NCBI GenBank assembly: GCA_001596155.1
Contig: CP014771.1
Span: 3,224,001 to 3,288,000 of the forward strand
Direction: 5' to 3'
Source of the DNA: Hymenobacter psoromatis
GTDB lineage: Bacteria > Bacteroidota > Bacteroidia > Cytophagales > Hymenobacteraceae
Length of the DNA stretch: 64,000 bases
This document shows positions 46,925 through 54,473 of the stretch, piece by piece. Numbering within the stretch: the first letter of the stretch is position 1; each line of letters starts with the position of its first letter. Position numbers and translations under genes: made by a program. Under the pieces are notes generated by a model. It had not been told where the DNA came from. It did not search any database and was given only the letters and a program-made list of their open reading frames with translations.

Positions 46925-48298
46925 ATGCGAAAACTCTTTACTCAGGTAAGCCTACTACTCACCCTGGCCGGCGCGGCACTCGTGGCCTGCAAGAAGGACG
47001 CCGACACGCTGCGGCCCGCTCCTGGCGCGGCCAGCCCCGCTACCCCACCCACCCTGGCTCAACTCAAAACCTGGTATGCTGGCCGCACCAACGCCCGCTA
47101 CAGCCGGCCCACGGGCACCACGGCCAGCGCCACCCGCACAGCCGGGACCGACTCGCTGGGCTGGCTGGCCATTCAGTGGCAGCGGCTCGATACGATTAGC
47201 AACGGGGCCGAGCCGCTGGCGTTTCTGCCTATTGAGGGCGGCCCGGCGGGCATTGCGACGGGCTACCAGGGCTACCGCCGCATCGTGGTGGGCCAGCGGG
47301 CCGGCAGCTCACCCACTGGCTTCATCCTGGAGGTGCTGCATAAGGGCGAGACTCTGGCCCCGGCGCAGCTCAACCAAGTGTTTCGGGCGCTCTACACGGC
47401 TCAGCAGCAGGGTCAGGTAGCGCAGCTGCCGGGCTTCACGGGGTTTGCGGCCTGCTACACCCGCGAAAACTACTACCTCACCGGCCGCGCTTACCGGCAG
47501 GGGGTAGCGTCGGCCGGTCGGGCCTGGCTCTCGTTCAGGCCAGCACCAGCCGCCAGCCCCGATGCCCGCAAGCCCGGCATGGCCCACACCAATGAGGTGA
47601 ATATCACCTGCGTCAGTGCCGTCATTGATGTTTCTACTTCCTTAGAGGCAAAAGAAATCGTTATCTGGACGTGTACCGTGAGCGGTGGCGGCGGGGGCAG
47701 CCCCCCACCCGCTGGCGGCACCGGCGGCAACACGGGCGGTGGCAACACGGGCACCGATAACCCCGGCGGTAGCTATGGCGGGGGCTCGGGCGGGGGCTCG
47801 GGCGGCGGGGGTGGGGGTGGCCCGCTCGTTGGGGAGCAGTATAATGACGACAGTGGCAACGGCTACGGCGGCACGCCGCCGAGTAGTAGTAGCCCTGCTT
47901 CAACTATTATCAAGGACAATCTCCCCCCTTGTACAAAGAGTATTCTTGCTTCCTTACAAAATATAAATGGCACTGATGTGGGTGGAATATTTGCACTCCT
48001 TGGCAATAGCACTACTGTCACTTGGACAGTAAAAACCGGCGCTATCCCCCCTTCTTCTAACAGTACCCAACCACCTAACGCGATTACTGAAACTTCAGGA
48101 AATACTCCTTTTGAAGTTACTACAACTCTGCAAAGCACTTATGTATCACAGGCAACAAATGTTGCAGTGGCCAGAACGCTGATTCATGAATCGCTACATA
48201 CTTACTTGGGACGTTGGGGAAAGCTCAATAGTATGCCATTAAATGCTACTTTAGACGAGCTATTGAATGGCTATATGAAAGGCACAGACTTCAGCTAG
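46925..48298 (+). CDS. Lipoprotein with glycine linker and HExxH C-terminal domain, cut by TAG
   Basis: A 457-residue product. Signal MRKLFTQVSLLLTLAGAALVAC is a lipobox. Residues 30-260 form a GC-rich extracellular region (WYAGRTNARYSRP; VVGQRAGSSPTGFILEVL). A Gly/Pro-rich linker (about 255-315) follows. The C-terminal region holds RTLIHESLHTYLGRW, an HExxH zinc-metallopeptidase motif. GC content falls sharply from about 47880, at the linker's end. A TAG at 48296 interrupts the frame, which continues to 48571. The modular plan (lipoprotein-linker-variable enzyme domain) resembles polymorphic toxins, by inference only. Confidence 0.68.
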   Translation: MRKLFTQVSLLLTLAGAALVACKKDADTLRPAPGAASPATPPTLAQLKTWYAGRTNARYSRPTGTTASATRTAGTDSLGWLAIQWQRLDTISNGAEPLAFLPIEGGPAGIATGYQGYRRIVVGQRAGSSPTGFILEVLHKGETLAPAQLNQVFRALYTAQQQGQVAQLPGFTGFAACYTRENYYLTGRAYRQGVASAGRAWLSFRPAPAASPDARKPGMAHTNEVNITCVSAVIDVSTSLEAKEIVIWTCTVSGGGGGSPPPAGGTGGNTGGGNTGTDNPGGSYGGGSGGGSGGGGGGGPLVGEQYNDDSGNGYGGTPPSSSSPASTIIKDNLPPCTKSILASLQNINGTDVGGIFALLGNSTTVTWTVKTGAIPPSSNSTQPPNAITETSGNTPFEVTTTLQSTYVSQATNVAVARTLIHESLHTYLGRWGKLNSMPLNATLDELLNGYMKGTDFS

Positions 48299-48571
48299 GC
48301 CGACCAACATGCATTAATGTCGGGCATTGTAAGTCAAATGGCTGATGCCCTACAGGCTTATTGCAATCAAAACGGTATCATTCTGTTTCATGAACGCGCC
48401 GAAGACCTCTTTTGGAGTGGCTTGACCAAAACACCCGCTTATGGATTGCTCTCTCCGGCGCGGCAGGATATGATTTCCAGGGAGAATTCTGCCGAACAAC
48501 AGAATGTGAACGTGCCAAGCCCGATTCCCAATGGCGTTGCTATTACCCCTCAAGGGAAAAAGGCCTGTTAA
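48299..48571 (+). pseudogene. In-frame C-terminal continuation of the HExxH lipoprotein after TAG
   Basis: After TAG at 48296-48298 the same frame reads ADQHALMSGIVSQMADALQA and continues to KKAC, stop at 48571. DFS-TAG-ADQH suggests an original DFSEADQH or similar, with GAG or CAG mutated to TAG. The histidine in ADQHALM could be part of the metal site. Confidence 0.65.
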
Positions 48572-48601
48572 GCAGTTCACACCCACTTTTGCTCCGAAAA
48601 G

Positions 48602-49555
48602 ATGACTGCCGTCCTTAAAATTTTTCTAGTGGGCGGAGCCCTGGTAACGCTGCTCACCCAGCCTTACCAGGCACTTGGTCAGCAACTGGCGGGCAGCCTG
48701 CCCGGCGGCCCCTACTATCAGTATGTGGAAATCACCAACGTCGGCCTCTCGGCTACACACGTGCAGACCAAGCGCGTGCGCCAGGGTAAGAGTGAGTTTG
48801 TGGACATCATCAACGTGCTGGCTGGCAACGACTTCTTCCTTCGCCAGGAACCCACCTTCGCGGGTAGTTCTTTGAGTGCCCCCCGCGACACCGACCAGTT
48901 GCTGGTGACGATGGCCGTGTTGCCTGACCTGGCTACCGGGCAGGTGACGTGGGTGCCGCTGGCCCCTGATAGCCTGGCTGCCCGGCATACCGCGTCGCTA
49001 ACGGCCGTGTTGCACGACTGCTTTACGCAACTTGTTGCCTACAAAGCAGCGCAGCCCTATGCCAATGCCCTGACGCGCCGCCTCGATTTACGGCCCGTTA
49101 TCTGGCGCGATGGCCGCCGCTGGACCACCCGCAACGTAGTGCTGACCGAATATTTTCTGGTGCGCCGCCAGCCTCAATGGTTTATTGAAAGCAGCGACAA
49201 CGTGACGCTCAACTACCAGACCCGCGTGTTTTCGCGCGCCGACCTGGCCGCCCTGCAACGGCGGCTGGCAGTGGCTTTTCCCACCGAAGCCGACCGCCCC
49301 CTTGTGGCGGGAGAGCTGGAAACTAAGCTGCTGCTGGAGCGGCAAGACGGGCTGACGTACTCTTTCTGGTCCACGCGGCCGGGTGTGTTCGACCTGGAAC
49401 CAGAGCTAGTTTACTTCGGGGTAACTGAGCTGCAGTTTCGGCCGGGCATTGGCATGGTATCCGGCAAATTCCCGACCTACTTTCAACTAAATGATATAGC
49501 CACCGCCAATACCTTTTTTGAGGTCCTTAAGCTAATTCCTTTATCAGCCAAGTAA
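48602..49555 (+). CDS. Secreted protein, paralog A of a tandem pair, unknown function
   Basis: A 317-residue product with signal peptide MTAVLKIFLVGGALVTLLTQPYQALG. Conserved with its neighbour at 49765: VQTKRVRQGKSEFVDIINVL, TGQVTWVPLAPDSLAARH, RRWTTRNVVLTEYFLVRRQPQWF and GIGMVSGKFPTYFQL. No known domain. It is 30 bp after the broken metallopeptidase gene and probably co-transcribed. Confidence 0.65.
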   Translation: MTAVLKIFLVGGALVTLLTQPYQALGQQLAGSLPGGPYYQYVEITNVGLSATHVQTKRVRQGKSEFVDIINVLAGNDFFLRQEPTFAGSSLSAPRDTDQLLVTMAVLPDLATGQVTWVPLAPDSLAARHTASLTAVLHDCFTQLVAYKAAQPYANALTRRLDLRPVIWRDGRRWTTRNVVLTEYFLVRRQPQWFIESSDNVTLNYQTRVFSRADLAALQRRLAVAFPTEADRPLVAGELETKLLLERQDGLTYSFWSTRPGVFDLEPELVYFGVTELQFRPGIGMVSGKFPTYFQLNDIATANTFFEVLKLIPLSAK

Positions 49556-49612
49556 TGCAGTAGCAAAATGGCCGCCAAGAGCACCAAGTAGCCAATCAAA
49601 AGTAATTGGGTA

Positions 49613-49718
49613 AAAAGAACGTCATTCCGAGCTTGCCGAGGAATCTCGCGCGCGTCGCTGCACGAAGCCCGAACGGCCCGAGCGAGATTCCTCAGCAAGC
49701 TCGGAATGACGTTCTTTT
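49613..49718. repeat. Palindromic repeat, GTCATTCCGAGCTTGCCGAG type, copy 2
   Basis: Arms 49613-49649 and 49682-49718 are near-perfect complements and nearly identical to those at 37118; only the loop differs. It lies between the two secreted paralogs. Confidence 0.9.
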
Positions 49719-49764
49719 TATACCCGTTCACTTCTACACGATTACTCAAAGCCTGTAATTAGCA

Positions 49765-50706
49765 ATGAAAACGTCTTCTTTTTTCCTTGTAGCTTTGCTT
49801 TGGATAGTTCTCGCTACCCCACAAAACTTTGCGCAGTGTAAAGCCCAATCAAGCACGCAGCCATTACCGTTTACCGCTAGCCGTTACTACGTTATTGTCC
49901 CGGCTACCGAACTTACTACGCTTGTCAAAACCAAGCGCTTACGGGCAAATAAAACAGAATATCTTGACATTATTAATGTAGTGCTACCCAACTCTTTCGT
50001 ACGACAAAAGCTGCTTGATACGCAAGACATAACGCTTATTACTGGCTTATACACGCACGACGAGTTGCTAATAACCCAGGTCCTGTTGCCAGACCCGCGC
50101 TCGGGCCTGGTAACGTGGGTACCTATCGACCTGGACAGTGTCGCCACCCGGCAATTACCCTGGCAGCGCGTGGCTGATGATTGTTACACGCGGCTATTTA
50201 ATTACGAGGCCGCTCGTCATACACAGGATATGTATGCGCACCGGCGCACGGATTTTTACCCGGTAATCAAGCGAGGCAACCAGTACTTCACGCCGCGCTA
50301 CCAAGTGCTGACCGAGTATTTTGTGTTACGCGACTACCCGACCTGGTATCCTACCAGCGGCGACAATGCGCTTATTAATTGCCTGGCGCATCCTTTTACG
50401 CCGCTCGATTATGCAGAACAACAAACTGCCGTAACAACTTCCGAATTAAAAGCCCAACCTTTCCCCTTTTTGCGGGGAGAGCTTACGGGCAAATTACTTT
50501 TATGGAAAACAACGGATAATACGTACACCTTCTGGTCTATGCCACCTGTCATTATACACGGCGGGGTAGCTGAATTTGGCGTGGAAGAATTCCGATTCAA
50601 GCCTAAAACAGGGCTCATAAGCGGCAAGTACCCTAGCTATTTCGGTCTGGAAAGCACAAGTGCAGACAATGTATTTTTTGACGTCGTGAGCATTTCGACG
50701 CTCTAG
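49765..50706 (+). CDS. Secreted protein, paralog B, lower GC
   Basis: A 313-residue product with signal peptide MKTSSFFLVALLWIVLATPQNFA. It aligns with the preceding protein over most of its length: VKTKRLRANKTEYLDIINVV, SGLVTWVPIDLDSVATRQ, YQVLTEYFVLRDYPTWYP, and KTGLISGKYPSYFGLES. It is visibly more AT-rich than paralog A, so the pair is either an old duplication or two separately acquired alleles. Function unknown. Confidence 0.65.
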   Translation: MKTSSFFLVALLWIVLATPQNFAQCKAQSSTQPLPFTASRYYVIVPATELTTLVKTKRLRANKTEYLDIINVVLPNSFVRQKLLDTQDITLITGLYTHDELLITQVLLPDPRSGLVTWVPIDLDSVATRQLPWQRVADDCYTRLFNYEAARHTQDMYAHRRTDFYPVIKRGNQYFTPRYQVLTEYFVLRDYPTWYPTSGDNALINCLAHPFTPLDYAEQQTAVTTSELKAQPFPFLRGELTGKLLLWKTTDNTYTFWSMPPVIIHGGVAEFGVEEFRFKPKTGLISGKYPSYFGLESTSADNVFFDVVSISTL

Positions 50707-50731
50707 CAAATAATTATTTATGCCAAAAACT

Positions 50732-51685
50732 TCATAAATAATTTACTAGACTTATAGTCTGGCGCGCCTCGGCCACGTCGTGCGCGCGCAGCAGCCGCGC
50801 GCCGCCCTGCAGGGCCAGCACGTGCAGGGCCGTGGTGCCGTTGAGGGCGGCTTCGGGGCCCAGGCCGAGCGGCTTATACACCATTGCCTTGCGCGAAAGG
50901 CCCACCAGCAGGCCGTGGCCCAGCGGCTGCAGCTCGGGCAGGCGGCGCAGCAGCTCGTGGTTGTGGGCCGGGGTTTTGGCGAAGCCAAAGCCGGGGTCGA
51001 GCAGCACGTCGGGCCGGGGCTGGCCGGCATTGGCCTGGCGCAGCGTTTCGAGCTGGTCGCGGAAGAAGCGCAGCAGCGTGAGCACGATATCCTCGTCGTA
51101 GTGGGCCAGGCCGCGCATGGTTTGGGGCGTGCCTTTGAGGTGCATGAGGCAGTAGGGCACGCGCAGGCGGGCCACGGTGGGCAGCATGGCGGCGTCGAGG
51201 GTGCCGCCGCCGATGTCGTTGATGAGGTCGGCGCCGACGGCCACGGCATCGGCGGCCACGCTGGCCCGGAAGGTATCGGCCGAGATAAATGCCTCGGGAA
51301 ACTCCCGGCGCAGGGCGGCCAGGGCGGGCAGCAGGCGGCTTTTCTCGTCGGCGGGGCTGATGTCGTCGGCGCCGGGGCGCGAGCTGTAGCCGCCCACGTC
51401 GAGGGCGGCGGCCCCGGCGGCCAGCATGGCTTCGGCGCGGTGCAGCAGGGCGGTTTCATCGGCGGAACTCAGGCGCGAGCCGGGGTAAAACGAGTCGGGC
51501 GTGACGTTGAGAATGCCCATTACCTGGGGCCGGCGCAGGTCGAGCAGCCGGCCGTGGGGGCTGCGCAGTGAGTTGGTGAGTGAGTGACTTAGTGAAGTGG
51601 GGGGAGGCACGGGGGGAGGGGTAGGGCGAATGGCGGTTAAATATCCGGCATTGCGGGCGAACTTGCGCGGGGTTTCAGCTCTCAT
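50732..51685 (-). CDS. folP: Dihydropteroate synthase FolP, with repeat-derived N-terminal extension
   Basis: The C-terminal ~265 residues are canonical: VMGILNVTPDSFYPGS, ALDVGGYSSRPGADD, LINDIGGG, LDPGFGFAKTPAHNHELLRRL and GLSRKAMVYKPLG. It joins pABA and a pterin pyrophosphate in folate synthesis. The first ~50 residues (PPPVPPPTSLSHSLTNSLRS) are low complexity; the TSLSHSLTNSL part is encoded by a CACTCACTCACC-type repeat and may not be translated. In relatives cdaA follows directly; here it is 4 kb away. Confidence 0.92.
   Translation of the reverse strand: MRAETPRKFARNAGYLTAIRPTPPPVPPPTSLSHSLTNSLRSPHGRLLDLRRPQVMGILNVTPDSFYPGSRLSSADETALLHRAEAMLAAGAAALDVGGYSSRPGADDISPADEKSRLLPALAALRREFPEAFISADTFRASVAADAVAVGADLINDIGGGTLDAAMLPTVARLRVPYCLMHLKGTPQTMRGLAHYDEDIVLTLLRFFRDQLETLRQANAGQPRPDVLLDPGFGFAKTPAHNHELLRRLPELQPLGHGLLVGLSRKAMVYKPLGLGPEAALNGTTALHVLALQGGARLLRAHDVAEARQTISLVNYL
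51564..51602. repeat. GTGAGTGAGT-type repeat in the folP 5' region
   Basis: GTGAGTTGGTGAGTGAGTGA and GTGAAGTGG recall the CACTCACCCATTCACTC units inserted in pheS (18868-18900) when read on the opposite strand. Similarity is by eye only. Confidence 0.45.
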
Positions 51686-51699
51686 GGCGCGGGCGTCAT

Positions 51700-51750
51700 T
51701 TCCCGCAGAGGGCGCAGAGGTTTACGCAGAGGTCCGCAGAGCGCGACGGA
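51700..51750. repeat. GCAGAGG-type direct repeats between folP and DUF1599 gene
   Basis: GCAGAGGGCGCAGAGG, ACGCAGAGG and CCGCAGAGCG repeat the unit CGCAGAGG with short spacers in the divergent gap. Confidence 0.6.
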
Positions 51751-51780
51751 CTCTAATTCGCTTACTTACTCCATCATTAC

Positions 51781-52329
51781 TTGACTACCGCCGAACACTA
51801 CGACCTGATTCTGAGCCGCTGCCGCGCGCTGTTTCTGGCCAAAACCCACGACTACGGCACGGCTTGGCGCATCCTGCGCCTGCCCTCGGTCACGGACCAG
51901 ATTTTTATCAAGGCCAGCCGCATTCGGACCATTCAGGAAACGGGCACGCAACGCATTGCCGACGGCATCGACGAGGAGTTTGTGGCCATCATCAACTACT
52001 GCCTCATTGCCCTGATGCAGCTGCGCCTACCCCCCGCCGCGCCCCTCGACCTGCCCACCGACGAGGTGGCCGCCGCCTACGACCACGAAAACGCCCGAAA
52101 CCGCGAACTGCTGCTGGCCAAAAACCACGACTACGGCGAGGCCTGGCGGCAGATGCGCGTGAGCAGCATTACCGACCTCATTCTCATGAAATTACACCGC
52201 ATCAAGCAGCTCGAAAACCTGGGCGGCGCGGCCCTGGTGAGCGAGAGCGTGGAAGGCGGCTACCGCGATATGCTGAACTATGCCGTGTTTGCCCTCATTC
52301 TTCTGGAGTTCGTAGTTCCTGGTTCGTAG
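51781..52329 (+). CDS. DUF1599 domain protein
   Basis: A 182-residue protein with an internal repeat: FLAKTHDYGTAWRILRLPSVTDQIFIKASRIRTIQE in the first half and LLAKNHDYGEAWRQMRVSSITDLILMKLHRIKQLE in the second. The repeated HDYG...AWR...D...K..RI pattern fits DUF1599 (a probable nucleotide pyrophosphohydrolase-like helical fold, function unknown). The last residues FVVPGS and the stop lie in a GTAGTTCCTGGTTCGTAG repeat. Confidence 0.82.
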   Translation: MTTAEHYDLILSRCRALFLAKTHDYGTAWRILRLPSVTDQIFIKASRIRTIQETGTQRIADGIDEEFVAIINYCLIALMQLRLPPAAPLDLPTDEVAAAYDHENARNRELLLAKNHDYGEAWRQMRVSSITDLILMKLHRIKQLENLGGAALVSESVEGGYRDMLNYAVFALILLEFVVPGS

Positions 52330-52348
52330 TTACTGGTTCGTGGACGGT

Positions 52349-52462
52349 TGTCATTGCGAGCAAAGCGAAGCAATCTTTCCTTGCCGTTCGCCTCATCCTG
52401 ATTACTAATTCAACGACAAGGAAAGATTGCCGCGCTCCGCTTTGCTGCGCTCGCAATGACAA
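52349..52462. repeat. Palindromic repeat of the GTCATTGCGAGC type
   Basis: TTGTCATTGCGAGCAAAGCG with AAGCAATCTTTCCTTG pairs with CAAGGAAAGATTGC through GCTCGCAATGACAA. The right arm carries an extra CGCTCCGC insert. Confidence 0.88.
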
Positions 52463-52495
52463 ACGTTTTCCACCAGGAACGCCTTATACCTGCTT

Positions 52496-53638
52496 ATGAA
52501 GATTTCCCTGCCCCACCCGATGCGCCAAATCACCCGCCTGTGCTGGGCGATGCTGGGTATTCTGTTCATTTTTTCGGGCCTCATCAAGCTCAACGACCCG
52601 GTGGGCACGGCCTATAAGCTCGAAGAATACTTCGAGGTATTTGCCGCCGACGTGCCCTCTTTGAGCTGGCTTTTTGATACCCTCAAAGACGCCAGCCGCT
52701 TCCTGAGCGTGGCCCTGAGCTCGCTCGAAGTGATACTGGGCGTGGCGCTGCTACTGCGCTGGTACCTGCGCCAAACGCTGTACGCGCTGCTGGCGCTGCT
52801 CGTGTTTTTCACGTTTCTCACCTTCTACTCGGCCGCCTTCAACAAGGTCACGGACTGCGGCTGCTTCGGCGATTTCGTGAAGCTCACGCCCTGGACGTCG
52901 TTTGGCAAAGACCTGTTCTTGCTGGCTTTGTGGGGGGTAGTGTTTTTTAATCTGAAGCACCTGCGGCGCACCTTCGTGCGGGGCATGTCGGGGCTCATGG
53001 CCATGACGTTTGCCAGCGCGCTGGCCATTGGCATTGGGGTGCGGGCGCTGGGCCACCTGCCTTATTTTGATTTTTTGCCCTATAAAGTGGGCAACAACAT
53101 TCCGGCCCTGATGAAGCCGGCCGAGGCGCCGCGCTACCAGTATACCTTCACGCGCAACGGCCAGACCTTGAAGGCCAACGAGTTCCCAACCGATTCGACC
53201 TGGAAATACCAGTCGATGACGGTGCTTAATCCTGAGAAGTCGAAGCCGCTCATCACCGATTTCGTCATCACCGACCCCGACGGCAACGACGTGACCAAGC
53301 AGATTCTCACCGGCAACAAGCTGATTCTCATCGTTCAAAACACCAACAAGGCCGACCGCGACCGCTTCGAGGAGTTCAACAAGCTCTTTGCCGAGGCCGC
53401 CAAGTCGCGCAAGCACATCGACGTGCTGACCATCACGAGCACGGCGGCCGGCAAGTTCGACTCGTTTCGGCACGACGTGAACCTCGCTACCCCCTATTAT
53501 TTTGCCGATGCCACGGTGCTCAAGTCCGTCATCCGCTCCAACCCCGGCCTGCTGGTGCTGCACGACGGCACCGTGATGGCCAAGTACCCCTACCACGACA
53601 TTCCGGCCCTGTACCAGGTCGAAAAAGCCATTCAGTAG
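52496..53638 (+). CDS. DoxX-type membrane protein with thioredoxin-like C-terminus (BT_3928 family)
   Basis: The 380-residue protein has four N-terminal helices typical of DoxX (LCWAMLGILFIFSGLIKLNDPVGTAYKLEEYF, VTDCGCFGDFVKLTPW). A soluble C-terminal region (LILIVQNTNKADRDRFEEFNKLFAEA, then TPYYFADATVLKSVIRSNPGLLVLHDG) looks thioredoxin-like. It matches the BT_3928 family found beside DUF1599 genes in Bacteroidota. The Cys pair in DCGCF suggests a redox role. An IS element follows 13 bp after the stop. Confidence 0.85.
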   Translation: MKISLPHPMRQITRLCWAMLGILFIFSGLIKLNDPVGTAYKLEEYFEVFAADVPSLSWLFDTLKDASRFLSVALSSLEVILGVALLLRWYLRQTLYALLALLVFFTFLTFYSAAFNKVTDCGCFGDFVKLTPWTSFGKDLFLLALWGVVFFNLKHLRRTFVRGMSGLMAMTFASALAIGIGVRALGHLPYFDFLPYKVGNNIPALMKPAEAPRYQYTFTRNGQTLKANEFPTDSTWKYQSMTVLNPEKSKPLITDFVITDPDGNDVTKQILTGNKLILIVQNTNKADRDRFEEFNKLFAEAAKSRKHIDVLTITSTAAGKFDSFRHDVNLATPYYFADATVLKSVIRSNPGLLVLHDGTVMAKYPYHDIPALYQVEKAIQ

Positions 53639-53647
53639 CGCTCGTTG

Positions 53648-54473
53648 CTAGGGCGTGAGGACAATAACGCCGGTTAATATATCTTTGTTGTTAATTTCTG
53701 ATTTATGCGCCGTCACGAAGTTTCCGATGCCACTTGGGCCTTGGTCGCCCCTCACCTTTCCGGCAAAGCCACCGATTGTGGCGTGACGGCTACAGATAAT
53801 CGCTTGTTTTTCAACGCTGTACTCTGGATTGCGCGTACCGGCTGTCCGTGGGCCGACTTGCCTGAACGCTTTGGCAAGACCAATTCCGTTTGCAAACGCT
53901 TTCGCCGATTAGCCCAAAAAGGGGTCTGGCTCCGCTTATTTGAGGCCGTCAAAACGCCGGATTTGGACTGGGTCATGCTCGATTCGACAGTCGTGCGGGC
54001 CCACCAGCATTCGGCTGGCCAAAAAAAAGCGACCCCGTTACCGAGTGCCTGGGCCGCAGCCGGGGCGGCATCGGCACCAAAATCCACGGCTGCGTCGACG
54101 CCTTAGGCAACGCCGTGCGCCTGATAGCCACTGAAGGCCAGGCCGGTGATAGCCCGCAGGCCCTGCCACTACTGGCGGACTTGGCACCGGGTAAAGTACT
54201 GGCTGACACGGCTTATGATAGCGATGAAACCCGCGCTTATTGCGCCCAACAGGGCATCGAGGCGGTCATTCCGAACCGTCCCAACCGACTGGAGCCAGCC
54301 TCGATAGACGAAGAAACCTACCGCGACCGCAACAAAATAGAGCGGTTTTTCGGTCGCCTCAAGCAATACCGACGACTGGCAACGCGCTATGAAAAAACCG
54401 TTGTTTCGTTTCTGGCTTTTTGGCATATGGCAGCAGCCATAGATTGGCTTCGATAATTGTCCTCACGCTCTAG
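53648..54473. mobile_element. IS5-family (IS427-group-like) insertion sequence, about 818 bp
   Basis: The body 53652-54469 is bounded by inverted ends sharing GCGTGAGGACAAT and by CTAG on both sides (53648-53651, 54470-54473), a likely target duplication (TA duplication is also possible). It carries one transposase split by a -1 frameshift. It sits between convergent DoxX and histidine kinase genes; removing it with one CTAG restores a 9-base gap with the kinase TAG intact. A -7 box TATCTTTG lies at 53680-53687. Confidence 0.92.
53705..54456 (+). CDS. IS5-family DDE transposase, made by -1 frameshift
   Basis: Frame A (53705-54106) starts MRRHEVSDATWALVAPHLSG and includes the first catalytic aspartate in DWVMLDSTVVRAHQHSAG. 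At an A8 run (54021-54028) a -1 shift leads into frame B: SDPVTECLGRSRGGIGTKIH, then LADTAYDSDETRAY (second Asp) and KIERFFGRLKQYRRLATRY (Glu), stop at 54456. The fused product has 250 residues, the usual size. The slippery A-run matches programmed frameshifting known in IS427-type elements, so the copy may be active. Confidence 0.9.
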
